Shown: positions 52,343 through 61,228 of the stretch, one piece after another
Numbering within the stretch: position 1 is the first letter of the stretch
How the letters are laid out: the number at the start of each line of letters is the position of its first letter
Origin: JdFR-22 sp964534325
GTDB lineage: Archaea > Halobacteriota > Archaeoglobi > Archaeoglobales > Archaeoglobaceae
NCBI GenBank assembly: GCA_964534325.1
Contig: CAZHOR010000002.1
Coordinates: 1-64,000 of the forward strand
Direction of reading: 5' to 3'
Length of the DNA: 64,000 nt
Position numbers and translations under genes: made by a program
The notes under the pieces: model-generated
The model's database searches: none
What the model was told of the DNA's origin: nothing
What the model saw: the letters and a program-made list of their open reading frames with translations, nothing else

Positions 52343-53284
52343 ATGAATGTATTTCTTTTCGAATACGCCACCTGCATTGGTCGTGTGCCTGATAGTATTG
52401 CCGTAGAAGGATTGGGGATGTTCAAAGCGCTCTATGAAGATTTTAATAAGTTGTCAACAGTTTATACTCTTCCAAATGAGCTATACGGGGCTTCTTCTGA
52501 GGAATGGATGAAGCAGTTCGTTCAAGTGGCAAAAGAATGTGAGTTCGGTGTGGCAATAGCCCCTGAGGATGATTCCATACTTCTGGAGTCCACCATCCTT
52601 CTGGACGGGGAGGTGAAGAACCTGGGAAGCTCTTCTTATGGAGTATATACTGCTTCGGACAAGTGGCTCAGCTACCTCAAGTTGAACAAGAAGGTCAACA
52701 TGCCTCATACTTCTGATGCTCCGCTGGATGAACCATACCTCATCAAACCCCGTACATCTTGTGGAGGTGAAGGCATCCGCAAGGTGGAGAACAAGGGCGA
52801 AGAGGAAGGTCTTCCGGATGGCTATATTGCCCAGGAATATATTCAGGGAGAGGATATAAGTCTCAGTTTGCTGATAGGGGATGATGTAAGAGTTCTCTGC
52901 ACAAACAAACAGCTTGTAGATGATTTCAGGTGCTATGGGGTTACCGTACCTTTTGAGGTTAGTGAGGAAGTCCTGGAAGAGGGTATCAAGGCGGCAGAGT
53001 CTATTAAAGGTCTTTTCGGATACGTTGGAGTTGATATGGTGGTGGGAGACACTCCATACGTAGTTGAGGTCAATCCCCGTATAACCACCTCCTCTATCCT
53101 CTTCAGAGATGTTTACGGCGTGAGCACTGCCGACATTCTTCTCAAGAATTACGAGGGTAAAGAAATACCTCAATTGACTTCCAGAAAGCAATTGACACTT
53201 AAAAAGGTTAAGGGCGAGCATCCTGATGCTTTCCTATCCTGCAGCAACTATTCCCTGATCAAAACCGATACTGAAAAGAACTAA
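52343..53284 (+). CDS. ATP-grasp ligase, MfnD-like (tyramine-glutamate ligase)
   Basis: A 313-aa ATP-grasp protein. 'MNVFLFEYATCIG' is the start typical of the MfnD group; 'PYLIKPRTSCGGEGIRKV' and 'IAQEYIQGEDISLSLL' bind ATP, and 'GLFGYVGVDMVVGDTPYVVEVNPRITTSSI' holds the metal ligands Asp, Glu and Asn. MfnD joins tyramine and glutamate in methanofuran synthesis, which fits the FwdC-like and MptA proteins in this window. Length matches. The exact substrate is predicted only. A TTTAATTATTAAG promoter element lies at about 52311-52323. Confidence 0.78.
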   Translation: MNVFLFEYATCIGRVPDSIAVEGLGMFKALYEDFNKLSTVYTLPNELYGASSEEWMKQFVQVAKECEFGVAIAPEDDSILLESTILLDGEVKNLGSSSYGVYTASDKWLSYLKLNKKVNMPHTSDAPLDEPYLIKPRTSCGGEGIRKVENKGEEEGLPDGYIAQEYIQGEDISLSLLIGDDVRVLCTNKQLVDDFRCYGVTVPFEVSEEVLEEGIKAAESIKGLFGYVGVDMVVGDTPYVVEVNPRITTSSILFRDVYGVSTADILLKNYEGKEIPQLTSRKQLTLKKVKGEHPDAFLSCSNYSLIKTDTEKN

Positions 53285-53309
53285 ATGTAGAACCTTGAAA
53301 CTGGTTTCA

Positions 53310-54011
53310 ATGCCCCAGGTCAGTGTAGTTCTACCGGTTTACAATGAAGCTGGCAAACTTGAGGATACTGTAAATACTGTGAGAGAGCACCTGAATGAGT
53401 TGAATTACTCTTATGAGATACTCATCGCAGAGGACGGTTCCACAGACGGTACAGATAAAATAGCTTCAAAAATGGCCATGAAAGATAATAAAATAAAACA
53501 TTACCACTATGATTTTCGTCTGGGTAAAGGAGAAGCAATACTAAGAGCATTCAAAAATTCTGAGAGCGATGTTGTTGTCCACATGGATGTAGACCTCTCT
53601 ACCCATCTGAAGCATTTGAAGGAGCTCATAGACTCCGTTGAGGTTGATGGTTATGATATTGCCACTGGTTCCCGCTTGATGAAGGAGAGCAGGACACAAA
53701 GACCGACCAGAAGAGACATCGCCTCAAAAGGCTACAACTTCCTCATCCGCCTCCTGCTAAGGTCAAAGCTCCACGACCATCAGTGCGGGTTCAAAGCCTT
53801 CAAAAAACAAGTAATTCTGGAATTTCGCAAAGACATAAAGGACAACCACTGGTTCTGGGACACAGAGGTACTGATACTGGCCCAAAGAAGAGGTTACACA
53901 ATCAAAGAGTTCCCCGTGGAGTGGTCTCAGGATGATAGCAGTAAAGTAGATCTTAAAACTGATGCTCTTTACATGATGCGAAAGCTGTTGTGGATGGTGT
54001 TCAGGCATTAG
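53310..54011 (+). CDS. GT2 dolichyl-phosphate glucosyltransferase-like protein
   Basis: A 233-aa GT-A glycosyltransferase: 'VSVVLPVYNEAGKLEDTV', 'IAEDGSTDGTD', metal motif 'HMDVDLST', 'TGSRLMKES', 'DHQCGFKAFKK' and 'DNHWFWDTEVLILAQRRGY'. It is very close to the GT2 half of the fused protein at 59620, including identical DNA runs of 37-38 bp. It ends abruptly after 'MMRKLLWMVFRH' and lacks the membrane half, which is encoded separately at 54043 in the +1 frame. ATG 53310 was chosen over a TTG at 53295. Confidence 0.88.
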   Translation: MPQVSVVLPVYNEAGKLEDTVNTVREHLNELNYSYEILIAEDGSTDGTDKIASKMAMKDNKIKHYHYDFRLGKGEAILRAFKNSESDVVVHMDVDLSTHLKHLKELIDSVEVDGYDIATGSRLMKESRTQRPTRRDIASKGYNFLIRLLLRSKLHDHQCGFKAFKKQVILEFRKDIKDNHWFWDTEVLILAQRRGYTIKEFPVEWSQDDSSKVDLKTDALYMMRKLLWMVFRH

Positions 54012-54042
54012 GGTCAAAGCATTTAAGGATGCGGAAGATTAC

Positions 54043-55005
54043 TTGAGAAGAAGCAGACTTAAGTGGGTTATACAGATAGGGATAGGATTAGGATTGGTTT
54101 TAGCCATATACTTCAAGCTCAGGGTCTATGACTACCCCCTGTACATCGACTTTATATACGTTGTGCTGGCTGCTCTCTCCTTCTTCCTTTTGAACGTGGT
54201 CCTCAGCTTCAGGTTATACAAGATCGTTACCGGCCTGGGATGCAGTACCGGCTACTTAAAGTCCCTGGAGTCCCATCTGGGAGGGATGCTATTAAGTGAC
54301 TTTACTCCGGGAAAAAGCGGTTATTTAACTACCCCCCTCATCCTCAAAAGAATAGCTGGATGTGACACCAAACTGGGTATGGCCTCCATACTGGTTCCTC
54401 AGGCAATAGAGTTCCTGATAAAGATATTCGGTGCTCTACTGGCTCTGATATTACTATACACTTCTTCCACCCACTTCAAGGACCTTCTTCTGGTGGCGGG
54501 GATAGGTATTGGGATGCTCTTCGCTATATCCGTCATCATTCTCATTGCCTCCTGGAGTGAAAAAATAAGGGTCCCCGGGTTCCTGAAGAGGTTTGAGGTT
54601 ATCTTTCAGAGCTACTTTGAGCATTCGGTGAGGACCAAGGACTATATACTCCTTCTCAGTTCCATCAGCCTCATAGGGTGGTTCATCACCGCAGTGCAAT
54701 GGTATTTCATAGGTGAAGCACTGAACATCAACCTCTCCTTTATACACTACTTCCTCCTCCAACCCCTTGTCTCTGCGCTGATGTTCGTTCCCGTAACTCC
54801 TGCGGGAATCGGTATTATGGAGAGCGGGGCCATCGCAGCTTTTTATCTTCTGGGAGTGGATGCTTCTCCCGCCTTCTTCTTTTCCATCCTGGCCAGGGTG
54901 AGCATGTTCCTTGGTGATATAGGCGGAGTGATACCTCTCACCAAAGTGCCGATAAAACATTCTGGAAAGGAGGAGGTCCCATCCAGCAAAAATGAATTTA
55001 AATAG
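54043..55005 (+). CDS. UPF0104 flippase-like membrane protein (AglD C-terminal-like)
   Basis: A 320-aa protein with about eight helices of the lysylphosphatidylglycerol synthase TM / UPF0104 family: 'FTPGKSGYLTTPLILKRIAG' and the C-terminal 'VPVTPAGIGIMESGAIAAFYLLGV' are typical. The only start is TTG 54043 without a Shine-Dalgarno motif, 31 bp after the GT2 stop. The frame is open upstream through 'VKAFKDAEDY', so a +1 shift near 54006-54011 would fuse it to the GT2 domain and give an AglD-like protein. Either a split gene, a frameshift mutation, or recoding. Confidence 0.8.
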   Translation: MRRSRLKWVIQIGIGLGLVLAIYFKLRVYDYPLYIDFIYVVLAALSFFLLNVVLSFRLYKIVTGLGCSTGYLKSLESHLGGMLLSDFTPGKSGYLTTPLILKRIAGCDTKLGMASILVPQAIEFLIKIFGALLALILLYTSSTHFKDLLLVAGIGIGMLFAISVIILIASWSEKIRVPGFLKRFEVIFQSYFEHSVRTKDYILLLSSISLIGWFITAVQWYFIGEALNINLSFIHYFLLQPLVSALMFVPVTPAGIGIMESGAIAAFYLLGVDASPAFFFSILARVSMFLGDIGGVIPLTKVPIKHSGKEEVPSSKNEFK

Positions 55006-55036
55006 TTCAAACGGTTTCAGCTTTAATGTGGTTCGA

Positions 55037-56020
55037 ATGAGAGTCAACTTCGTGGTGGAAGATTTCGGGAGCATGAAGTATGTTGGATGTTCCACCCTGG
55101 CAAAAAGCCTTTACGAGAATCTGGAGATAGAGAAAAGATGGAACTCTCTTAAAAGTGATTCAGATCTGGACCATTTCCACACATTCGGACCTTTCTCATT
55201 ATTCTTGAATTTAAAAGAGGACAGACCTTCAGTTCTTACCGCTCACTCAACACCCAGAGCTAATGTGGGAAATGTTGTTTTGAGCGAGGATTTCTGGAGG
55301 AAGATCTACACCGGGATATACAATAAATTCGATAACGTTATAGCCGTTTCGGAGACCAGCAAAAAAGAGCTAATAGATATGGGAATATACCAAGATATTA
55401 GCGTCATCTATAACGGCGTGGATAGAAATAAATTCTATTTTGATGAGAAAGCCAGAAAAGAGGTAAGAAAGCAATATGGGCTGGTTGAAGACGACTTGCT
55501 GGTAATAAATGTTGGTCAGAAGACGGTTAGAAAGGGTATCTTTGATTTCATTTCCATGGCAAAGGAGAATCCGGATTTGAAGTTCCTCTGGGTAGGGGGG
55601 ATGCCTTACTCCGGTTTCTCTCAAAATTACAGGGAGATCAAGAGAGCTGTAAGCCAAAAATACGATAATTTGATGCTTCCGGGTTACGTGGAAGACCTCA
55701 AAGCTCATTATTGTGCAGCAGACCTCATGCTCAACCCCTCCAGCTTTGAGACATTCGGGTTGACGATTTTAGAGGCAATGAGTGTGGGTCTTCCGGTGAT
55801 AATGAAGGATGTCGAAGTATTTCAGGAGCTTTATTCCCACTCGGGCATGATATGCCGTAATAGAGAAGAAATGAATTCCTGTCTGAATGATTTAAGGGAT
55901 GAGAATTACAGAAAATCCATGAATAAGAGATCTCTGGAGGCTGCCCAGCACTATGACATAGTGAAGATAGCCAGACAGCATGTGGACCTTTACAGGAGAA
56001 TTAAAGACAATGCTGCTTGA
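55037..56020 (+). CDS. Family 4 glycosyltransferase (GT-B fold)
   Basis: A 327-aa protein. The N-terminal half begins 'MRVNFVVEDFGSMKYVGCSTLAKSL'; the C-terminal half has 'VINVGQKTVRKGIFDFI', 'LPGYVEDLKAHYCAADLMLNPSSFETFGLTILEAMSVGLPVI' with the GT4 E-x7-E motif. It transfers a sugar from a nucleotide donor to a surface glycan (acceptor unknown). AATTTAAATAG near 54995 is about 30 bp from the likely transcript start, and ATG 55037 matches; the frame is open to 54992. It overlaps the next gene by 11 bp. Confidence 0.88.
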   Translation: MRVNFVVEDFGSMKYVGCSTLAKSLYENLEIEKRWNSLKSDSDLDHFHTFGPFSLFLNLKEDRPSVLTAHSTPRANVGNVVLSEDFWRKIYTGIYNKFDNVIAVSETSKKELIDMGIYQDISVIYNGVDRNKFYFDEKARKEVRKQYGLVEDDLLVINVGQKTVRKGIFDFISMAKENPDLKFLWVGGMPYSGFSQNYREIKRAVSQKYDNLMLPGYVEDLKAHYCAADLMLNPSSFETFGLTILEAMSVGLPVIMKDVEVFQELYSHSGMICRNREEMNSCLNDLRDENYRKSMNKRSLEAAQHYDIVKIARQHVDLYRRIKDNAA

Positions 56021-58226
56021 AAAGATAGATATACCCAAAAGAGAAGGGAAGGAACTGAGTTATTTCTTTATAGGAGGAATGAGCTACACCCGGAGCTTCG
56101 GGTTCCAAGATTCTCATAACAGATACCCCTTCACCACCTACTACATAGACAGGATAGAGGACGTGGTTCAAGAAGGCGTAATCTATCGCTCTCTTTTTTA
56201 CTGCAAGCTCCCTCTCATATGTCTTCAGTTCGAGGGTGAGTGCGAGTGCATAGAATTTGAATTGCCCGCCACCTGCGGGGATAAGAAGGTCTACCCTTTT
56301 GTAGGGCTGACAGAGACGGATTCCAGTTACCTCATCATTTTCAAACACTTCCCCGAGTTCACTCTCAAGCACAAAAATACAGCATGGCTGGGAAGAGGTA
56401 AAAAGAGAAAAATAAAAGGGAGCGGAGAGGTAGATTTTAAGGTAAAGAGGTACAGGACTAAGGACTGGATAGAGGCTGTTCAAGGTTTTGTGGACAATAC
56501 GGACCTCCAAAAATCGGGGTATAATCTTCATACCGATGTTAACCCCAGGGTTAACGGGCTCTGCTGGAGGTCTAAAGAGGCTTTGAAACGCTCCTATGAT
56601 AGCGAACTGGGAACTTTTCTTCAACTGCCGTGGAGAGAGAGCCCCAGTTTCGTGTTCTCCCTTTACAGTTACTCCCTACTAAGTTATGAGGCTGTGAGAT
56701 TGTCCTATTTTTCCCAGCTCTACCACAAAACAGGTGACCCTGATCTCAACACCTGGACAAAAAGGCTAAGAGAGCTGTTCGTCAATACCCGGCTCCACAG
56801 AGAAACGGAGAATGGCCTGTTCTGGTACAATATGGCCCACTACGATGGCAACAAACTAACCGGATATTCTTACATGGATGTGGGGTTTGCAGGGTATCCT
56901 GGCGGTCAGGGGCTAATCTCCCGTAGCCTTTTGGAGTACCTGGAAAGAGAGGAAGATAGAGATGTCGAGGAGCTGGTCAAAAAGAATCTGGATTTTATTT
57001 TGAGCGCTCAGAACAGCGATGGCTCTTGGAAAGCTGCCATACCCCTTAAGAGGTTCAATCCTTCCAGCATGATGGCCACGTGGTCCAGATCAGAGGGGGC
57101 AACTGCAGAAAACATTCGAGCCTTGATAATGGCCTACAAACGCTATGGGGATGACAGATATACGGTTGCGGCGTTGAAGGGTCTTGAATACCTCCAAAAG
57201 AAGGACCCTATTTGCAGAAACGTTCTGAGGGATATTGGACTGGAGGAGCCGGAAGGGTATTCCGCTATTCTGGCGGCAAACGCTTTCTTGGACGCTTTCG
57301 AGGTTTTCGGTGACAATAAATTCCGTGAATATGCTGAAGTTTATGCTCATCACCTCCTGACATTCCATTACTGGTATGGAGAGATATTCGGTCATTTTCA
57401 TCCCATCACGGAGTCTATAACTCCCAGACTATCACCTTTTGAATCCCTCATGGCCGTGAAAGCATATAAAAGAGTGCAAAAGGTCACAGGTGACGAATTC
57501 TGGAACAAATTGGCGAACATTCTCTTGAACAGGACTCTTGAGCTGGTGGATGATAACGGGGGACTCAGCGAGGGAGTTTTCGTCAAATACGATGGCGGAC
57601 TCCACACACTCGTGATGGAGCAGACCTTCGCTACAGCAGAACTTCTACACACCATAAGCGATGTTGACTGTTACCAATACAGGCCCGTAGAGAGGAAATC
57701 GATTGAAGTGGAAGATGTAGGGGATAAGATAGTTGTGGAGGGTTTTGTAGAGATAAGCAAGCACAAACTCGAAGTTCGGGATAACAAGAGTGGTTACAGC
57801 CTGGACATCAAGATGTCAAAACCGTATAAACTCTCCTCCAGAGTGAAGACCTCTTTTCTCAATAATTTGAGGGTGCTCGGCCTGGTTGCAGGTGTAGTTG
57901 ACCTCAAGTATCTCATAAAGGGTGTGTATCCCCCAGAAGAGGATGTGGAATTGCAGTCCCTCAAGGAATACGTAACCGGTTACAGGGTAAATACGGAAGA
58001 TGGAGAGGTCCGGGTAGAGGCTGAACTCCCTTATCACCGCATCCTGATAGACATCTTTAAGAATACGTCCGATGGGGTTTTAATGGACCTCTCCATTGAT
58101 GTAAAGGGTCATGACCTCAAATGCAATAAAGTCGTGATTTACCTCGAAGAAGTCTATGATGAAACCCTTAAAACCAACTGGACCCATGGGGGATTATACA
58201 AAAGGACGTTTACGCTGTCCAGTTAG
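56010..58226 (+). CDS. Alpha/alpha-toroid protein of unknown function in glycan cluster
   Basis: A 738-aa soluble protein. Residues 1-170 are a beta-rich N-terminal domain; about 175-560 are helical repeats of an alpha/alpha toroid ('FILSAQNSDGSWKAAI' carries a QW-like motif as in terpene cyclases and prenyltransferases; 'ATAENIRALIMAYKRYGDDRY', 'GFAGYPGGQGLISRSLLEYL', 'GGLSEGVFVKY'). A beta-rich C-terminal domain follows. This layout also fits polysaccharide lyases, unsaturated glucuronyl hydrolases and glucuronyl C5-epimerases. With GT4 overlapping upstream, glycan cleavage or epimerisation is the best guess. No signal peptide. ATG 56010 has AGGAG upstream. Confidence 0.7.
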   Translation: MLLEKIDIPKREGKELSYFFIGGMSYTRSFGFQDSHNRYPFTTYYIDRIEDVVQEGVIYRSLFYCKLPLICLQFEGECECIEFELPATCGDKKVYPFVGLTETDSSYLIIFKHFPEFTLKHKNTAWLGRGKKRKIKGSGEVDFKVKRYRTKDWIEAVQGFVDNTDLQKSGYNLHTDVNPRVNGLCWRSKEALKRSYDSELGTFLQLPWRESPSFVFSLYSYSLLSYEAVRLSYFSQLYHKTGDPDLNTWTKRLRELFVNTRLHRETENGLFWYNMAHYDGNKLTGYSYMDVGFAGYPGGQGLISRSLLEYLEREEDRDVEELVKKNLDFILSAQNSDGSWKAAIPLKRFNPSSMMATWSRSEGATAENIRALIMAYKRYGDDRYTVAALKGLEYLQKKDPICRNVLRDIGLEEPEGYSAILAANAFLDAFEVFGDNKFREYAEVYAHHLLTFHYWYGEIFGHFHPITESITPRLSPFESLMAVKAYKRVQKVTGDEFWNKLANILLNRTLELVDDNGGLSEGVFVKYDGGLHTLVMEQTFATAELLHTISDVDCYQYRPVERKSIEVEDVGDKIVVEGFVEISKHKLEVRDNKSGYSLDIKMSKPYKLSSRVKTSFLNNLRVLGLVAGVVDLKYLIKGVYPPEEDVELQSLKEYVTGYRVNTEDGEVRVEAELPYHRILIDIFKNTSDGVLMDLSIDVKGHDLKCNKVVIYLEEVYDETLKTNWTHGGLYKRTFTLSS

Positions 58227-58253
58227 ACCTGCCAGTTTTACAAAATCCAACTT

Positions 58254-59306
58254 TCAGGAGCTTTTCATTCCAATATCCTTTCTCTCGGTCTCTTCTGTTT
58301 TGTTCCAGAAGCTTACACCGTAGTGAACTCCCATCAAACTCCCTACCACAGTTACACCCCAGAAAAGTATCAATCTCTGGAGGAAAACTGCGGCAGATGC
58401 TTCAGCAGAGGGCACTCCCAGAAGTATGAAGGTGGATATCAGGCCTCCTTCCAGAACCCCCAGACTTCCAGGGGTGGCTGGAATGGAGAGGAGCATGGCG
58501 TTAACGCCCATTATAATAACTAATGTGACCAGGGAAACTTCATAACCCAGTGATAGGAATAAAAAGTAGTAACTGGATATTTCTGCTATTTTAAGGAGTA
58601 TAGCTAAAGTCAGTCCAGCAATAAATGTTTTCCTGTCCTTTAAACCCCTTCTGAAAGCTTGTTGAAATTCTTTATAGCCTTCAAGTATCCTTTCTGTGTG
58701 GGGTTCCATTCTTTTTGACCGGTTGGATAGCCACCTTATGAACTTGGGTATAAGGTCCCTTTCCGACTGGATCTCCATCAAACCTGCCAGAACCAGAAAA
58801 GCTACAATAAGGAAGAACAGGACTATTAAAATTATCCAGAACGGTGGGTTGGTAAAAGTTATGTAGAGGAACATGGCAACTATTACCACCCCAATGGACG
58901 TTATGAACTCCATGGTGAGGTCCGAAAGAACTGTAGCGAGCCCTTCTCCAATACCTATCTTGTGTTTTCTGTTGAGTATGTATGCCTTTACGGGTTCTCC
59001 TCCCAGCTTGGCGACCGGAGTGAGATTGTTCACCGCAAGACCAACCACATGATTTTTGAGGATGTCAAAATAGGGTATACCGGGTTCGGCTTTTCGAACA
59101 AACAGCCACCACCTCATAGCCCATAACAGGACGAAAAGTATCAGAAAGATGACCGCCATTAGAAAGTATGGTAGATAAACTTTTAACAACTGGTTTAAGA
59201 GCTTATCGAATCCTATGAGGTAAAAGATGGCCACAAATAAAGCAAAACCAACCAGAAAAAGTAATATTACTCTTGTTTTACGTGTATCGTTTTTTTCCAT
59301 GTCCAT
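58254..59306 (-). CDS. UPF0104 flippase-like membrane protein
   Basis: A 350-aa protein with about eight helices: 'LAVNNLTPVAKLGGEPVKAYILNRKHKIGIGEGLATVLSDLTMEF' is the conserved core (Gly-Gly-Glu-Pro), and the end 'SIPATPGSLGVLEGGLISTFILLGVPSAEASAAVFLQR' is typical. Members are thought to flip lipid-linked sugars or transfer to lipids; function in archaea is not proven. It is the second of three such units in the cluster, on the opposite strand. Start ATG 59306 or 59300. Confidence 0.85.
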   Translation of the reverse strand: MDMEKNDTRKTRVILLFLVGFALFVAIFYLIGFDKLLNQLLKVYLPYFLMAVIFLILFVLLWAMRWWLFVRKAEPGIPYFDILKNHVVGLAVNNLTPVAKLGGEPVKAYILNRKHKIGIGEGLATVLSDLTMEFITSIGVVIVAMFLYITFTNPPFWIILIVLFFLIVAFLVLAGLMEIQSERDLIPKFIRWLSNRSKRMEPHTERILEGYKEFQQAFRRGLKDRKTFIAGLTLAILLKIAEISSYYFLFLSLGYEVSLVTLVIIMGVNAMLLSIPATPGSLGVLEGGLISTFILLGVPSAEASAAVFLQRLILFWGVTVVGSLMGVHYGVSFWNKTEETERKDIGMKSS

Positions 59307-59619
59307 CCCTGAAATTTTTAATGGGGTGTCGGTCTAACGGAATAAATATTAAAATTTCACCATGTATTTAATCCATTTTGTTTCAATTTCGTTTTCTGTG
59401 GTCAAGGAAGAGTTTCAAAAATTTTCCCTAAAACTGTAAAAACTGTGTTGATTTAAAGAAGGGCATAAAGAGAACATTAACGTCTAAAGAATTTGTTTGA
59501 AGAAGAATTGGTTGTCAAAACAGATACTGCAATGCCAGCCGTTTCTTAGGTTCATTCCAACCCCTTTCAAGTTATTTTTAAGGGAAAGACTAAATACAAA
59601 TCCATTGCCCTTGGATTGA
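59307..59619. other. Divergent intergenic region
   Basis: 313 bp between two divergent starts. AT-rich, with promoter-like TTATTTTTAAGG at about 59573-59584 ahead of the AglD-like gene and AATAAATATTAAAATTT (59340-59356) ahead of the flippase gene. No open frame or RNA that I can support. Confidence 0.5.
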
Positions 59620-61227
59620 ATGAAAATCAGTGTAGTGCTACCAGCTTACAACGAGGCCCAAAAACTACCTGAAGCAGTGGACAGTGTAAAAAAACATCTT
59701 GAAGGTACTGGTTACGACTATGAAGTCATTATAGCGGAGGATGGCTCTTCAGATGGGACAGACGAGGTAGCTGCACAGTTAAGTCAAAAAGACTCCAGGG
59801 TACAGCATCTACATTCCAAAGAGAGGCTGGGGAGGGGTAAAGCCCTCCGAAAGGCGTTCGAGAGCGCGGAAGGAGAAATCGTAGGCTATATGGATGTGGA
59901 TCTCTCTACTGATCTGAAGCATTTGAAGGAGCTTGTGGACTCTATTGCTGTTGAGGGTTTTGATATTGCCACTGGTTCCCGCTTGATGAAGGAGAGCAAG
60001 AAACAAAGACCAGCGAAAAGGGAATTCGCTTCAAAAGGCTATAACTTCCTGATAAAGCTACTATTGGGCTCAAAACTTCACGACCACCAATGCGGATTCA
60101 AAGCATTCAAAAAAGAAACCATTCTGGAGCTAAGCAAAGACATAAAGGACAACCACTGGTTCTGGGACACCGAAGTCCTGATACTGGCCCAAAGAAGAGG
60201 CTACAAGATCAAAGAGTTCCCCGTAGAATGGGAGCACGGCGGTGATACCAAGGTCAGTTTGAGTAAAGATGTGGCATATATGGGCTCCCAGATATTGCGC
60301 TTGTGGGGTGAAGGAGCTAAATCCAGCAGAAAGTTCTTTGCTTTCTCCATTCTTCTGGCGGCCGGGATACTCGGGGCACTTGTATGGTACGTGGGAGCTA
60401 GCGAAGTGCTCGACAATCTATACAGGGCTGACCTGAGGTTAATAGGTCTTGCCAGTGTGCTCTATGCTTTTTCATTCCTCATCAGGGGAGAAAGATACAG
60501 ATATATAATGACAAAGCTGAAACAAAGAGTCCCACTGCTCTTTTCCTCAGAAAGCGTGGCAATAAGCCAGACCATGAACGTGGTTACACCGGTAAGGATA
60601 GGTGATGTGGCTCGAGCTTATGTGTTCAAGATCAGGGATGTACCCTTTACTACCTCATTCAGCGGTATCGCTGTAGAGAGAATATTCGATCTCATAGCCA
60701 TTTTGCTTATAGCCTTCACTGCCATTGCCACTATCGGTAATCAGCAGTTCTTTTCTACGTCCTCTTCCTCTATACCTTTCTACGCTCTGCTGCTCCTGGC
60801 CCTTATCTTTGCAGTAGTAATAATATTTTCCAGGATGGAGAACGTTTTGGGGGAGATATTGAAGGATGCGAGAGACGTGATAAAGACCAGAGGATCAATG
60901 ATTATTCTTCTGACCTCAGTAACCATCTGGATGGTAGATATAATCGTTTGCTACCTCATAATGCTTTCCTTTGGAGTAGATGTATTCCCTGTGGTGGTTC
61001 TGGCAGTCACCATTGCCAACATCGCCAAGATCATACCCATAACCCCTGGCGGAATAGGAACTTACGAGGTGGTCATGACAGGGATTTTTGCGACGCTTGG
61101 TGTAAACCAGGGTTTAGCCCTGACCGTTTCACTGCTGGACCATGCGCTAAAGAATATATTAACCCTTGCCCTGGGATTCGCAGCCCTTGCCATACTTAAT
61201 ATCAGGGTGAAGGACCTGAGGAGATAA
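59620..61227 (+). CDS. AglD-like fusion: GT2 glycosyltransferase plus UPF0104 flippase domain
   Basis: A 535-aa protein. Residues 1-225 are a GT2 domain ('ISVVLPAYNEAQKL', 'IAEDGSSDGTDE', 'YMDVDLST', 'DHQCGFKAFKK', 'NHWFWDTEVLILAQRRGYKIKEFPVEW'); 245-530 are a UPF0104 membrane domain with eight helices ('VTPVRIGDVARAYVFK', 'ITPGGIGTYEVVMTGIFATLGV'). This is the architecture of Haloferax AglD, which adds the last mannose of the N-glycan to dolichol phosphate. The GT2 half is a close paralog of 53310. One bp before the DUF2298 gene, so co-transcribed. Confidence 0.9.
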   Translation: MKISVVLPAYNEAQKLPEAVDSVKKHLEGTGYDYEVIIAEDGSSDGTDEVAAQLSQKDSRVQHLHSKERLGRGKALRKAFESAEGEIVGYMDVDLSTDLKHLKELVDSIAVEGFDIATGSRLMKESKKQRPAKREFASKGYNFLIKLLLGSKLHDHQCGFKAFKKETILELSKDIKDNHWFWDTEVLILAQRRGYKIKEFPVEWEHGGDTKVSLSKDVAYMGSQILRLWGEGAKSSRKFFAFSILLAAGILGALVWYVGASEVLDNLYRADLRLIGLASVLYAFSFLIRGERYRYIMTKLKQRVPLLFSSESVAISQTMNVVTPVRIGDVARAYVFKIRDVPFTTSFSGIAVERIFDLIAILLIAFTAIATIGNQQFFSTSSSSIPFYALLLLALIFAVVIIFSRMENVLGEILKDARDVIKTRGSMIILLTSVTIWMVDIIVCYLIMLSFGVDVFPVVVLAVTIANIAKIIPITPGGIGTYEVVMTGIFATLGVNQGLALTVSLLDHALKNILTLALGFAALAILNIRVKDLRR

Positions 61228-61228
61228 G

